From assembly GCA_945878725.1 (NCBI GenBank), contig CAMCTY010000007.1, positions 39,035 through 103,034 on the forward strand: a DNA stretch of 64,000 nucleotides, given 5' to 3'. The notes beneath the pieces are model-generated. The model saw nothing but the letters and a program-made list of their open reading frames with translations. It was not told where the DNA came from and searched no databases. Below, in pieces: positions 48,631-57,416 of this stretch (within the stretch, counting starts at the first letter, position 1; each line of letters opens with the position of its first letter). The translations under genes and the position numbers were made by a program. The stretch is from Bifidobacterium breve (GTDB lineage Bacteria; Actinomycetota; Acidimicrobiia; Acidimicrobiales; Acidimicrobilacustridaceae).

Positions 48631-49757
48631 CTGATTCCCCTGGCGACGACGACATCCCCGAAGTGCTACGCGGCCTCAGTGCTGACGAAGCAATCGATCC
48701 GGTCGCCGTCGTCAGCCATGAGCTCCACCGCAAATCCACCGGCCGGCGTGTCGGCGAAATCATCGGCTCACTTTCGGTTATCGCGATCATTTTCATATTC
48801 GTAATTCCTGCGGTCACCGGTTCGCATTACAACGACATCTGGGAACAAATGTCGAGTCTCGATGCTCTTGAGTTCGCTGGGCTCTCGGCTCTCTGGTTCA
48901 CCGAAATGCTCGCCTATACCGGAGTGCTCGTGAATGCGCTTCCGGGTTTGCGTCGACCGCAAGCGCTCACCGTGAACCTCGCCGGCAGCGCAGTATCCAA
49001 TGTTCTCCCCTTCGGTGGTGCAATCGGAGTCGGTGCTACCTATGCCATCGACATGTCGTGGGGATTCTCAGCGCCATCGATCACGCTCTCGATCCTCGTT
49101 TCGGGAATCTGGAACATCTTCGCCAAACTCGCCATGCCCGTTCTCGCCCTAGTGCTTCTCGTCGCCACCGGTAGCGCGACCGGGAAGCTCCTCGTCCCGA
49201 CCTTGATCGGGCTCGTGGCACTCCTCGGAGCGATCGTCATGCTCAGTCTCGTTCTGCGGAGCGAAGCGCTCGCGCTCCGCATCGGGAACACAGCGCAGAG
49301 CATCATCGCCTTCGCTGGTTCCAAACTGAGACGGCAGAAAATCCCTCAAGTCGCCGACAGCATCCTCGACTTCCGTCACCGCAGCATCGGCCTACTGAAG
49401 CAGCGATGGTGGCGAATCACCATCTGGATCATCGCGTTCAACCTGATTCAGTTTCTGCTCCTCCTCTCGTGCTGCCGCGCACTTGGTATCGATAACAACA
49501 CGGCGAGCTGGGTCGAGATCTTCGCGGCGTTCGCGTTTGCCCGTCTTCTCGAAGCCGTGCCGATCACACCGAGCGGCGTCGGATTCGTTGAAACCGGGGC
49601 GGCAGCGGCTCTCATCAGTTTTGGTGCCAATGACAGCGCCGCCACTGCCGCGGTCTTCCTCTTCCGGGGATTCACTTACCTGCTCGAGATCCCGGTCGGT
49701 TCGCTCGCATGGATTGTTTGGGCGACGAAGCGCTCCTGGCGTTCGCCGCAACTCTGA
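48627..49757 (+). CDS. UPF0104 / lysylphosphatidylglycerol-synthase-TM-type membrane protein
   Basis: 376 residues with seven to eight TM helices. The family core is visible: VNLAGSAVSNVLPFGGAIGVGATYAIDMSWGFS, then AFAFARLLEAVPITPSGVGFVETGA, the PxxxGGxG-like loops of the AglD/MprF flippase half. No aminoacyl-transferase domain. Probably a lipid or polyprenyl-sugar flippase-like protein. GTG start overlapping the PIG-L stop; a frame from 48555 overlaps that gene and is rejected. Confidence 0.85.
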   Translation: MTDSPGDDDIPEVLRGLSADEAIDPVAVVSHELHRKSTGRRVGEIIGSLSVIAIIFIFVIPAVTGSHYNDIWEQMSSLDALEFAGLSALWFTEMLAYTGVLVNALPGLRRPQALTVNLAGSAVSNVLPFGGAIGVGATYAIDMSWGFSAPSITLSILVSGIWNIFAKLAMPVLALVLLVATGSATGKLLVPTLIGLVALLGAIVMLSLVLRSEALALRIGNTAQSIIAFAGSKLRRQKIPQVADSILDFRHRSIGLLKQRWWRITIWIIAFNLIQFLLLLSCCRALGIDNNTASWVEIFAAFAFARLLEAVPITPSGVGFVETGAAAALISFGANDSAATAAVFLFRGFTYLLEIPVGSLAWIVWATKRSWRSPQL

Positions 49758-49833
49758 CCGGCCCAAGGGCCGCGCCCGAAGTCCCCCAGGGAAATCGTCA
49801 CCGACCTCGCCGGGCATGTGGGAAAGTGAGCGT

Positions 49834-50655
49834 ATGGCCGACCTCTTCGACGCACGTTCCATCCTTCTCACCGACCGCGTGGTCATCATCACCGGGGCCG
49901 CCGAAGGAATCGGCCGGGCTACAGCGCGGCTATTCGCCCGTTGTGGAGCGACTCTCGCCCTGTGTGATCGCCAAGAAGAGCCACTCGCCGAATTAGCCGC
50001 TGAGATTCAGGCGATGGGCCGACCCGTACTCACCGGGATTCTCGACGTACGCGATGCCGACGCCGTCACCGTGTTCGTCGGTCAAGTATCCGAACAGTTC
50101 GGCTCAGTCGATGTACTCGTCAATAACGCAGGCGGGACGTTCGTCTCCGCTTTCCTCGACACCAATGCCAAAGGCGAAGCGTCACTGATCGCGGAGAACT
50201 TCACACAGGTCACCCACTTCATCCGGTGTGTTGCTCCCGTCATGAATGATGGCGGGTCGATCATCAATCTCACCTCCATTGAGGCCTATCAGGCGGGTCC
50301 GGGATTCGGGATCTATGCGGCGATGAAGACTGCTGTCGAGAGTCTCTCGAAGACCCTCGCACTCGAACTCGGCACCCGGCGCATCCGCATCAACTCAATC
50401 TCCCCGGATGCCCAACCCAGCGAAGGTGAACAAGAAGCGCGCAAGGCCATGCTGGCTTCCGATCCCGAGTTCCTTCCCGCGTTCGTCCCGCCTCTCGGCT
50501 TCTTCGGTACCCCTGAAGATTCCGCCGCAACAGCACTGTTCTTGGCCAGCGATCTCTCACGTTTCATCACCGGTACATCGATTCATGTCGACGGCGGAAA
50601 CTGGGCAGCCGGTGGTTGGCATCGCCCGACCGATGCCAATCAGATGCACCCCTAA
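49834..50655 (+). CDS. Short-chain dehydrogenase/reductase (SDR 1)
   Basis: 273 residues, classical SDR. Cofactor motif TGAAEGIG (20-27), NNAG (97-100), catalytic Ser148, Tyr161 and Lys165 (YAAMK). LCDRQEE after strand beta-2 favours NAD(H). C-terminal FITGTSIHVDGGNWAAGGW is the usual ending. The ATG at 49834 is preceded by GGAAAGTGAG; frames reaching back to 49483 overlap the membrane-protein gene. First of four SDR genes in 3.2 kb. Confidence 0.92.
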   Translation: MADLFDARSILLTDRVVIITGAAEGIGRATARLFARCGATLALCDRQEEPLAELAAEIQAMGRPVLTGILDVRDADAVTVFVGQVSEQFGSVDVLVNNAGGTFVSAFLDTNAKGEASLIAENFTQVTHFIRCVAPVMNDGGSIINLTSIEAYQAGPGFGIYAAMKTAVESLSKTLALELGTRRIRINSISPDAQPSEGEQEARKAMLASDPEFLPAFVPPLGFFGTPEDSAATALFLASDLSRFITGTSIHVDGGNWAAGGWHRPTDANQMHP

Positions 50656-50687
50656 CGACATCTTCAGTTCGCAATCGTGTGTCCGCA

Positions 50688-50693
50688 TAGAGT
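50688..50693 (+). promoter_or_regulatory. -10 element of a leaderless promoter for SDR 2
   Basis: TAGAGT (in CATAGAGT) ends 6 nt before the ATG at 50700. Confidence 0.5.
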
Positions 50694-50699
50694 CGCACT

Positions 50700-51557
50700 A
50701 TGACTCTTGACGGTTCGGACATATGGGGACTCACTGGTAAGTCGATCGTGGTGATGGGCGCCGGTGGCGGGGGAATCGGATCGGCGATCTGTCGTCATCT
50801 CGGCAACGTCGGGGCCACGATCGTCGCTGTCGACATCGACGCGGACAAACTCGCGATCTGCACTGACGATCTCGAGGCCAACGGGATTTCGCATCTCGGA
50901 CTTGTCGCCGATGGCCGTGACAAGGATGCCGTCGCTCACGTTGTTGAACGCGCCTGTTCATTGGCTCCACTGCGCGGTTCCGTTCAGGTCGCCGGCGGCA
51001 TGTGGCCGCCACAATGGGCGCCGTTCGTCAGTGAAGATGCCGCCTTCGACGATGTCATGGCTCTCAACTTCGGCTCCACCGTGAACACGGTTCGCGCGGT
51101 CGGTCGCAAGCTTGTCGAGCAGGGCAACGGCGGCTCAATCGTGAACATCGCAACGGTGTCGGCGCTCAATGCAATGCCCTACGGTTCGGCTTACGCCGCC
51201 GCAAAAGCTGCTGTCCTCTCGCTCACGCGCTCACTTGCGGTCGAATGGGGCAGTCGCCAGATCCGGCTGAACGCCGTTGCCCCCGGTTCAATCGCCACCC
51301 CGAAGAGCGCATCGACCCGCAAGCCGGGCGATACCGACGGCAACGATCTTGAGGTCATCCCGATGCGTCGTCGCGGTACCTCGGACGACATCGCGTCGGC
51401 CGTGCTCTTCATGATGTCCGATCTCGCCAACTACGTCACCGGACAGGTTCTCTGCGTCGACGGCGGAACATCGATTCGGCCGGCCGTGAACGATCGCGAC
51501 GAACTACCGGTGTTTGTCCACAACGAAGAACTGCGGGCCCGCCTCGCCGACTGGTGA
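50700..51557 (+). CDS. Short-chain dehydrogenase/reductase (SDR 2)
   Basis: 285 residues. Glycine-rich GAGGGGIG (20-27), NAG replaced by VAGG (97-100), catalytic Ser154, Tyr165 and Lys169 (YAAAK), AVDIDADK pointing to NAD(H). YVTGQVLCVDGGTSI ends the core; about 25 extra residues follow (PVFVHNEELRARLADW). Convergent with SDR 3, 19 bp apart. Substrate unknown. Confidence 0.92.
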   Translation: MTLDGSDIWGLTGKSIVVMGAGGGGIGSAICRHLGNVGATIVAVDIDADKLAICTDDLEANGISHLGLVADGRDKDAVAHVVERACSLAPLRGSVQVAGGMWPPQWAPFVSEDAAFDDVMALNFGSTVNTVRAVGRKLVEQGNGGSIVNIATVSALNAMPYGSAYAAAKAAVLSLTRSLAVEWGSRQIRLNAVAPGSIATPKSASTRKPGDTDGNDLEVIPMRRRGTSDDIASAVLFMMSDLANYVTGQVLCVDGGTSIRPAVNDRDELPVFVHNEELRARLADW

Positions 51558-51576
51558 CTAGCGGCAGCTGGTCAGT

Positions 51577-52344
51577 TCACAACGATGTGAATCGACCGCC
51601 GCTGACGACAAGCGTCTGTCCCGTCACGTAGCGCGCTTCGTCGCTGCATAGAAACACCGACGGTGGCCCGATATCGGTACGCGGGTCTCCCAATCGACCC
51701 AACGGCACCAGACTCTCAATCCGCTTGACCCGCTCGGGGTCTGTTGCCTGGAGGTTCTCCAGTGCCGGTGAGATCGCAAGCGGAGCGACGCTGTTCACGC
51801 GGATTCCGTCGGGTCCCCATTCGCGGGCCAGCGCCCGGACGAAGCCGCGCTGCGAGGCCTTGACCGCGCTGTAGAACGGCAGTGGTGCCGATCCCTCGAT
51901 ACCCGCCGGCGACGTCATGAGGAGCAGCGCGCCGCGCGAGGCCTTCAGATGAGGATATGCCTGAACAGCGAGACGCCATGTGGCTCGGACCGTCACCGAC
52001 GCGTGCTCTTCCCACAATTCAAGAGACGCGTTCTCGAAATCCGTCGGTTCGCTCGAACGATTGCTTACGGCGTTGTGCACGAGTGCATCGAGACGGCCAT
52101 AGGTAGCCATGAGTTCAGCAATGGCAGCTGCTGATTGCGCTCCATCAGTGACATCACACCGAAGCAGCACAGGCGTTCCGCCAGCGGCCGCAACTTCGTC
52201 GGCGACATCCACCGCGTTCTCGGGACGACGCACGCCGATGCCCACGATTGCGCCAGCCTCGGCCATCGCAACGGCAACGCCTCGGCCCACACCCGCAGCT
52301 GCACCCGTAACCAAGATGACCCGACCATCAAGAAGCTTGGTCAT
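51577..52344 (-). CDS. Short-chain dehydrogenase/reductase (SDR 3)
   Basis: 255 residues. TGAAAGVG (13-20), HNAVSN in place of NNAG, catalytic Ser145, Tyr158 and Lys162 (YSAVK), ending YVTGQTLVVSGGRFTSL. Overlaps the stop of SDR 4 upstream by 4 bp, so the two are a coupled pair. Substrate unknown. Confidence 0.92.
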   Translation of the reverse strand: MTKLLDGRVILVTGAAAGVGRGVAVAMAEAGAIVGIGVRRPENAVDVADEVAAAGGTPVLLRCDVTDGAQSAAAIAELMATYGRLDALVHNAVSNRSSEPTDFENASLELWEEHASVTVRATWRLAVQAYPHLKASRGALLLMTSPAGIEGSAPLPFYSAVKASQRGFVRALAREWGPDGIRVNSVAPLAISPALENLQATDPERVKRIESLVPLGRLGDPRTDIGPPSVFLCSDEARYVTGQTLVVSGGRFTSL

Positions 52345-53045
52345 GGCTGCATCACCGTTCCGCGATCAGCTACGAGCAAGGCGCCCGTTAATGCTCCGCC
52401 GGCATCGGTCGACAGCATGTCAATCAATCCCACAACATCTTGTGTGGCCGAACCGGCAGGAAGGGCAGAGGCCCCCAGCGTCGCGACCGCTGGCAGCACG
52501 CGGTCACCGACTGGCTCGTCGCCAAGGATGAACGCCGACAGTTCCACCTCGATGGTGTTGACCGTGATGGAACGAGCGCCCCACCGGCGAGCGACAGCTT
52601 TGGCCATCACGCGGACGCCCTCGACCGCCGAACAGAGTGGAACGAGATCGGCGACACCTACTGCTCCCACCGTGGGGAGGACGAGGACTACTCGTCCGCC
52701 GTCGGCAATGTTGCGGTGCACTTCCTGAAAGGTGATGAGGGCGGCACGCAGGGAACGTTCTCCAGCCGCATCCCACGCTGCTTCATCCATCTCGATGATC
52801 GGAGCAGGCGTGAACGCGGATTCATCGATGAAACAGAACACCACTCGGTTGATGGTGCCCCGTGTTGCGATTTCGGCGAACGACGCCGCCACCGCAGAAG
52901 GATCGGCGAAATCGATCTCGTCGCCCAGACCGACGACGACATCGCTGGTGCCATCGTCGGAAACCGCATTACGGAGTCCGTCGAAGATCGCCCGACCGAT
53001 GCCCCGATCGGCACCGATAACCACCGTCACATTTTCGTTGACCAT
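52341..53045 (-). CDS. SDR-fold protein lacking the catalytic Ser-Tyr-Lys (SDR 4)
   Basis: 234 residues. The nucleotide fold is kept (VTVVIGADRGIGRAI, 6-20) but the active site is lost: the Tyr-x-x-x-Lys position aligns to Cys138 and Glu142 (LCSAVEGVRVMAKAVARRWG), the catalytic Ser region reads VLPTVGAVG, and the NNAG motif reads CFIDES. The frame is intact and translation is coupled to the intact SDR 3 by a 4-bp overlap, so it may be a non-catalytic subunit of a heteromeric dehydrogenase. GGAG 7 nt before the ATG serves as RBS, with TAGCGT further upstream as possible -10. Divergent from the MFS gene. Confidence 0.82.
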   Translation of the reverse strand: MVNENVTVVIGADRGIGRAIFDGLRNAVSDDGTSDVVVGLGDEIDFADPSAVAASFAEIATRGTINRVVFCFIDESAFTPAPIIEMDEAAWDAAGERSLRAALITFQEVHRNIADGGRVVLVLPTVGAVGVADLVPLCSAVEGVRVMAKAVARRWGARSITVNTIEVELSAFILGDEPVGDRVLPAVATLGASALPAGSATQDVVGLIDMLSTDAGGALTGALLVADRGTVMQP

Positions 53046-53106
53046 TACCTGCTCCTGTTCGGAGCAAACGCTACCGCGCCATTGAAGACAGCCTGCCCCC
53101 TACCGG

Positions 53107-53112
53107 TAGGGT
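53107..53112 (+). promoter_or_regulatory. -10 element of a leaderless promoter for the MFS gene
   Basis: TAGGGT ends 6 nt before the ATG at 53119. Confidence 0.5.
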
Positions 53113-53118
53113 TGCCAG

Positions 53119-54552
53119 ATGGACAGGGGGATCCAGCGGCGCACGCTGCTCGCAACGATGCTTGGCGTCTTCGTTGCCGCATGGCCGTCGGTGATTCTCG
53201 TTGCATCGCTTCCCGAGATCACCCAAGAACTCGGCGCGAGCACGGCGACCATCGCATGGGTGATCGCGCTCCCCATGCTCGTCAGCTCGGTGATGCTTCC
53301 CACGTTCGGCCGACTCGGCGATCTCGAAGGACAACGGCGCGTCTTTCTCATCGGCCTCGGGGTTTGTGGTCTTGGCGCGATCCTCACCGCGTTCGCGTGG
53401 AATGCCGGTTCGCTGATCGCACTTCGGACGCTAAGCCAGGCCAGCGGCATGGCGACCACACCGACCGCCATCGCCCTACTCATGGACAAGTTCCCCCTCG
53501 CCGAACGGCCACGCGCTCTCGGCATCTGGGCCTTCGTCACCGCCGGGTCACCGGCGCTTGGCCTGATTTTCGGCGGTCCAATCGTCGCTACCGTCGGTTG
53601 GCGAGGCGTATTCATCCTTCAAGGAGTTATCGCGCTCGCGTTCTTCCCGATCTGCCAGCGATGGCTCACCGAAACGCAAAAGAACAAGCGCGTTAGCTTC
53701 GACATCCCCGGTGGCATCGCACTAATGATTGCCAGCGGATCGATTCTTTTCTTCTTCGATCGCGGCAGCGCTTGGGGCTGGAGTTCTCCCACGACCTATA
53801 TCGCTCTCGCTGTGTTCCCCGTAGCGGCGATGGCCTTCATCCGTATCGAGCGGAGCGCGAAGTCACCTCTACTTCCAGCCGGGCTGCTCCGGAACCGCGC
53901 CTACGCCGCGCCGGTTACGGCCGAGTTCCTCTGCCAGATCTCAAGCAACGCCGTATTCTTCGGTGCCCCCCTGCTGCTTCACGACCGATTCAACCAAACG
54001 ATCACTCAGACTGCGCTCACAATGCTTCCTCTCCCGCTCGGCATGTGTGTCGGAGCTTTGGCCGGCGGTCGTGCTGCGGCCCGACTCGGTGAACGCACTG
54101 GCGGACTCATCGGGTCGATCTCGATGGCCGCTTCGATGGTGCTCTTCCTTGTCGGATTCCATTCGCGCATGCTTTCGGTCATCGTTGCTGCGCTCATTGT
54201 GCAGGGAATCGCGAATGGTTTCGTCAGGCCGGCCATGGCCTCTGCCGGTGGCTCGGCCCTTGCCCCCGAGTTCTTTGGCGTCGGCATGGCAACGATGCGG
54301 ATGATCGCTCTTCTCGGTTCGACCGCTGGCATCAGCCTCGAGGTGACCATGTGGAACATCGGTGGATTCTCCGCCGTCTTCACCATGACGCTGATCGCCG
54401 CGTTACTCGCCACCGTTGCGATGACATTCGTCATGCCCCGCTCGCGTCTGAACTCACTGACTCCGGACGAACGACGACAAGAAGAGCACGATCGCCTTGA
54501 GGAGATCGAAACGGATACGGCCCTCACCACCCTCCCCGCTTTTGAGGGATGA
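53119..54552 (+). CDS. MFS transporter (DHA2-type drug/metabolite exporter)
   Basis: 477 residues with 14 predicted TM helices. N-terminal LVASLPEITQELGASTATIAWVIALPML, motif A-like GRLGDLEGQRRVFLIGLG in loop 2-3, motif C-like GSPALGLIFGGPIVATVGWRGVFIL in TM5, as in proton-driven multidrug exporters. The charged C-terminal tail is cytoplasmic. Divergent from SDR 3/4 across 73 bp and overlapping the next gene by 4 bp. It could export or import a compound handled by the SDRs; substrate unknown. Confidence 0.92.
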   Translation: MDRGIQRRTLLATMLGVFVAAWPSVILVASLPEITQELGASTATIAWVIALPMLVSSVMLPTFGRLGDLEGQRRVFLIGLGVCGLGAILTAFAWNAGSLIALRTLSQASGMATTPTAIALLMDKFPLAERPRALGIWAFVTAGSPALGLIFGGPIVATVGWRGVFILQGVIALAFFPICQRWLTETQKNKRVSFDIPGGIALMIASGSILFFFDRGSAWGWSSPTTYIALAVFPVAAMAFIRIERSAKSPLLPAGLLRNRAYAAPVTAEFLCQISSNAVFFGAPLLLHDRFNQTITQTALTMLPLPLGMCVGALAGGRAAARLGERTGGLIGSISMAASMVLFLVGFHSRMLSVIVAALIVQGIANGFVRPAMASAGGSALAPEFFGVGMATMRMIALLGSTAGISLEVTMWNIGGFSAVFTMTLIAALLATVAMTFVMPRSRLNSLTPDERRQEEHDRLEEIETDTALTTLPAFEG

Positions 54553-55175
54553 GTGCCAACGCAGTGAATCCCGCACCGACAGGCCTGCTTCTCCTCAGCA
54601 CCTGGCTCCCCGTCGAACTTCATGACGAGTTCTCGGCATGGTGCGACGATCACCATCGCGAGCTGCTGACTGTCCCCGGGTTTCTGCGCGCCCGACGCTT
54701 CGCCTTCGTTGACGGAAACACTCTGGACCACGCCGACGGGGGTGCTCCGCAGTTTCTAACCATGTACGAAACCACCGACATCTCGGTACTCACCAGCGAC
54801 GAGTACATCGAACACGGGCGAAACTCGACTGGCCTTCCTGACTTTCTCAAGGGGAAATTGCGCATGACTCGCCTTGATTGCGATCTGGAACCAGCGACGC
54901 CTTCGGACTGGTGGCCGGGAAATCTCCACCCCGAACTTTTCATGATCAACCACCCAGGCGGCGAGCTCTTCTCCGACTCTGACTCTGGCTTTCGATTGAC
55001 TGGCGACAGCGTTCTGCCCATCTCGATTCGTTCCTACCGGGCGAGTCAAGGGCCACGCGTGCTCCTCGCCGAACCAACGGGAAACACTCGTTTCGATGAC
55101 GTCTCCCCTTCGTCCGGCTCGTGGTCGCGCTGGCGGTGCGTGTTCGGCGAATCAGCCCCTGTGTCCGCCTTCTAG
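54549..55175 (+). CDS. Uncharacterised dimeric alpha/beta-barrel-like protein
   Basis: 208 residues. The N-terminal half (STWLPVELHDEFSAWCDDHHRELLTVPGFLRARRFAF...FLTMYETTDISVLTSDEY) follows the pattern of ferredoxin-like EthD/ABM proteins: hydrophobic strand, W/H-containing helix, GFLRARRF, then LTMYE. The C-terminal third has no match that I recognise. Coupled to the MFS gene by ATGA overlap. The TAG stop at 55173-55175 is in the same frame as the following phosphatase and forms the first half of that gene's -10 element. Function unknown; proteins of this fold often handle small aromatic or polyketide-like compounds. Confidence 0.7.
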   Translation: MSANAVNPAPTGLLLLSTWLPVELHDEFSAWCDDHHRELLTVPGFLRARRFAFVDGNTLDHADGGAPQFLTMYETTDISVLTSDEYIEHGRNSTGLPDFLKGKLRMTRLDCDLEPATPSDWWPGNLHPELFMINHPGGELFSDSDSGFRLTGDSVLPISIRSYRASQGPRVLLAEPTGNTRFDDVSPSSGSWSRWRCVFGESAPVSAF

Positions 55176-55178
55176 GAT
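55173..55178 (+). promoter_or_regulatory. -10 element pointing to an ATC start codon for the phosphatase
   Basis: TAGGAT ends 6 nt before ATC at 55185, the same spacing as at the leaderless ATG/GTG genes in this window. Confidence 0.45.
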
Positions 55179-55184
55179 CCTCGG

Positions 55185-55772
55185 ATCGAGATTCTTGTCG
55201 TCTGCTCCGGAAATACCTGTCGCTCTCCAATGGCGATGGGCTTACTCGCGCATCATCTCGCCGAACGCGGGATGGATGCGCGCGTACATTCGGTCGGAAC
55301 GCTCGGCTGGGGTGGCCCCGCCACCAATCACGCGGTGGAGACCCTTGCTGCTCGTGGACTCGATCTGTCTGAACACATGAGCCGGAGAATGTCCGGCGAC
55401 GACGTTGGCGAGGCCGATCTCATCATCGGGATGACCCGCGATCACGTCAACGGCGTCATCATTCACGATCGTGCTGCCCTCGCCCGGACATTCGTCATGG
55501 GTGAGATCGTTCGCCTCGGTCGCAAGATTGGACCCCGACGCGATGATCAATCAGTTCGCGAGTGGGCCTCCGAGGTTGCCGCTCTCCGTCAGCCCAACCG
55601 ACCCGCCGGTCTTGCCTCCGATGACATCGCCGACCCCGTTGGCGAGGGTCTCGATATCTATCGCGCGACAGCAGACAAACTGGACTTCCTTTGCGAAGAA
55701 GTAGCGGCCTTGCTGTTGCCCCACGGCAGCCACGGCGAGATCGTCGACATCGATCCGATCAGCCAATCCTGA
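55185..55772 (+). CDS. Low-molecular-weight protein tyrosine phosphatase with a non-canonical start
   Basis: About 195 residues if initiated at ATC (55185). The P-loop VVCSGNTCRSPMA (C-X5-R-S) lies before the first ATG (55230), so an enzyme starting there would lack its active site. In frame upstream there is no ATG, GTG or TTG back to the TAG at 55173; the only near-starts are ATC at 55185 and ATT at 55191. The TAGGAT hexamer 6 nt before the ATC fits the leaderless pattern, so ATC (one base from ATG) is the best guess. The general acid is in the DPVG motif near residue 150. Either a rare start codon, a recent start-codon mutation or a sequencing error. Confidence 0.75.
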   Translation: MEILVVCSGNTCRSPMAMGLLAHHLAERGMDARVHSVGTLGWGGPATNHAVETLAARGLDLSEHMSRRMSGDDVGEADLIIGMTRDHVNGVIIHDRAALARTFVMGEIVRLGRKIGPRRDDQSVREWASEVAALRQPNRPAGLASDDIADPVGEGLDIYRATADKLDFLCEEVAALLLPHGSHGEIVDIDPISQS

Positions 55773-55801
55773 TTGCGCCGCCTTGGTACGGCCCGCCCCC
55801 A

Positions 55802-55807
55802 TAAGGT
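55802..55807 (+). promoter_or_regulatory. -10 element of a leaderless promoter for the DUF6159-type gene
   Basis: TAAGGT ends 6 nt before the ATG at 55814. Confidence 0.5.
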
Positions 55808-55813
55808 GCGGGT

Positions 55814-56662
55814 ATGGGAAAACTCTCGAACAGCGTCAGCCTCGCAAAGGAAAGCTTCAGCGTCCTGAAACAGGACAAGGAACTGGCCGCGATTCCGCTC
55901 GTATCGGCAATCACCTGCGGTGTCGTGGCGCTCTTGGTCGGCGGGGGCATGCTCCTGACAGTCACCCAAGTTGCCGCTCCTGTTGATGGGCAGGATGATT
56001 TCGCCGCCACGCCTGCCACTTGGGTTGTTGGCATCGTCGGGCTCTTCCTTCTTGGAATGATCGCCCAGTTCTTCGCGGCAACACTTGTTGCCGGAGCCAA
56101 CGAACGTCTTGAGGGCGGAAGCCCCACGCTCCGCAGTGCCATCTCAAAAGCGTCGACTCGTCTCGCTCCCGTTCTCGGATGGGCCGCCCTGAACTCCACC
56201 GTCGGCGTGGTACTCAATGCAATCCGCGACAAGGCTGGGTTTATCGGCGACATCGTTGTCGGAATGATTGGTGCAGCATGGGGAGTCGTCACCTGGCTCG
56301 TACTCCCGATCATCATCGTCGAAGGCATCGGACCGATCGCCGCCGTCAAGCGCTCCGCCGTCCTCCTCAAATCGACGTGGGGCGAGAACCTCTATGCGCA
56401 GATGGGTCTCGGCCTCGTCGGACTCTTGGTCATGCTGCCGGGCATACTCCTATTCGGCGCTGTGTCGTTCGCGATTCCATTGGCCGGTATCCCGCTGCTG
56501 ATCATCTGGATCGCAGTGATTGGCTCGATCATGTCGGCCCTTGGAGCGATCTATCGCACTGCGCTCTACCGTTTCGCCGTTGGCCTTCCGACTGGCGAGG
56601 CATTCAGCAAGGACGAACTCGTCGGCGCCTTTGCGGTAAAGAAGAGCAGCGCAAAGAGGTAG
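55814..56662 (+). CDS. DUF6159-type multi-pass membrane protein
   Basis: 282 residues with six TM helices. SVSLAKESFSVLKQDKELAAIPLVSAI begins an amphipathic N-terminus; family features are NERLEGGSPTLRSAISKASTRLAPVLGWAALNSTVG, and PIIIVEGIGPIAAVKRSAVLLKSTWGENL before the fifth helix. The function of this family is unknown; the fold resembles glycerophosphoryl-diester-phosphodiesterase membrane domains. Monocistronic, convergent with the acyltransferase. Confidence 0.82.
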   Translation: MGKLSNSVSLAKESFSVLKQDKELAAIPLVSAITCGVVALLVGGGMLLTVTQVAAPVDGQDDFAATPATWVVGIVGLFLLGMIAQFFAATLVAGANERLEGGSPTLRSAISKASTRLAPVLGWAALNSTVGVVLNAIRDKAGFIGDIVVGMIGAAWGVVTWLVLPIIIVEGIGPIAAVKRSAVLLKSTWGENLYAQMGLGLVGLLVMLPGILLFGAVSFAIPLAGIPLLIIWIAVIGSIMSALGAIYRTALYRFAVGLPTGEAFSKDELVGAFAVKKSSAKR

Positions 56663-56687
56663 CGCTTGTTCGACGAATGATCCGGCC

Positions 56688-57407
56688 CTACTCGTCGGCT
56701 TCTTCGGGAGGAACGCCAACGGGCCATCCCTCGATCACAACCACTTCGTTGGCGATCGGGGGAACCCATCCGTCGGCTTTTGTCCAACGACGAATGACGC
56801 GACCGGGGATGCCAGCCACGACCGAATGATCGGGAATGTCTCCGCGCACGACAGCGCCGGCGGCGATCGTACAGTTTCTTCCGATGTTCGTGCCCGGAAG
56901 GATCACAACGTTCGTAGCGATCCAAGTACCGGCACCGACGCGGACGGGATGTCCCTGCAGGATCTGCTGTCCGACCGGAAGCCATGGATCGGCGTAGGTG
57001 TGATTGTGATCAGTGAAGTACACGTTCGGAGCGATCGTGACGTCGTCTTCGAGCACGATCGAATGCCGGGCAACAAACCAGCAGTCCTTGCCGATCGTCG
57101 TACGATCACCGATCTCAATGACGGGATCACACTCGGCGGCATAGACCTCGGTCGGCATACCCACAGCCAAGGTGACTCCAGCGCCGATGAAACAGTTAGC
57201 GCCAATGTGTATGGCGTGGGCATTCGTGCAATCGCCCGGAGGAAACGCCATCCAGCTGCCCTCGCCCATCGTGCCGAACTTTCGGGCCAGTGGGTGTTGC
57301 CAGTTGACTGCCCCACGGGTCTTGACCCGATTCCAGCATCGGTGGATCAGCGATGTCGTCAATCGTTGCCAACGAGTGTTGATGGGAGCGGGAGACGGTC
57401 CGGGCAC
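56688..57407 (-). CDS. Left-handed beta-helix (hexapeptide) acyltransferase
   Basis: 239 residues. Hexapeptide repeats from about 65 to 205: IHIGANCFIGAGVTLAVG, IEIGDRTTIGKDCWFVARHSIVLEDDVTIAPNVYF, GAGTWIATNVVILPGTNIGRNCTIAAGAVVRGDIPDHSVVAGIPGRVI. The FTDHNHTYADP loop with the catalytic-type His is as in sugar O-acetyltransferases. The N-terminal 60 residues contain a short basic helical region. GTG start; TAGCGT on the minus strand (57416-57421) ends 8 nt upstream. Probably acetylates a surface sugar; substrate unknown. Confidence 0.88.
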   Translation of the reverse strand: MPGPSPAPINTRWQRLTTSLIHRCWNRVKTRGAVNWQHPLARKFGTMGEGSWMAFPPGDCTNAHAIHIGANCFIGAGVTLAVGMPTEVYAAECDPVIEIGDRTTIGKDCWFVARHSIVLEDDVTIAPNVYFTDHNHTYADPWLPVGQQILQGHPVRVGAGTWIATNVVILPGTNIGRNCTIAAGAVVRGDIPDHSVVAGIPGRVIRRWTKADGWVPPIANEVVVIEGWPVGVPPEEADE

Positions 57408-57416
57408 GGGGGGAAA

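Noticed and set aside
52440..53696. 418-codon plus-strand frame spanning SDR 4 antisense and the MFS N-terminus
   Set aside because: Crosses two real divergent genes and their promoters; Arg/His/Asp-rich without any motif.
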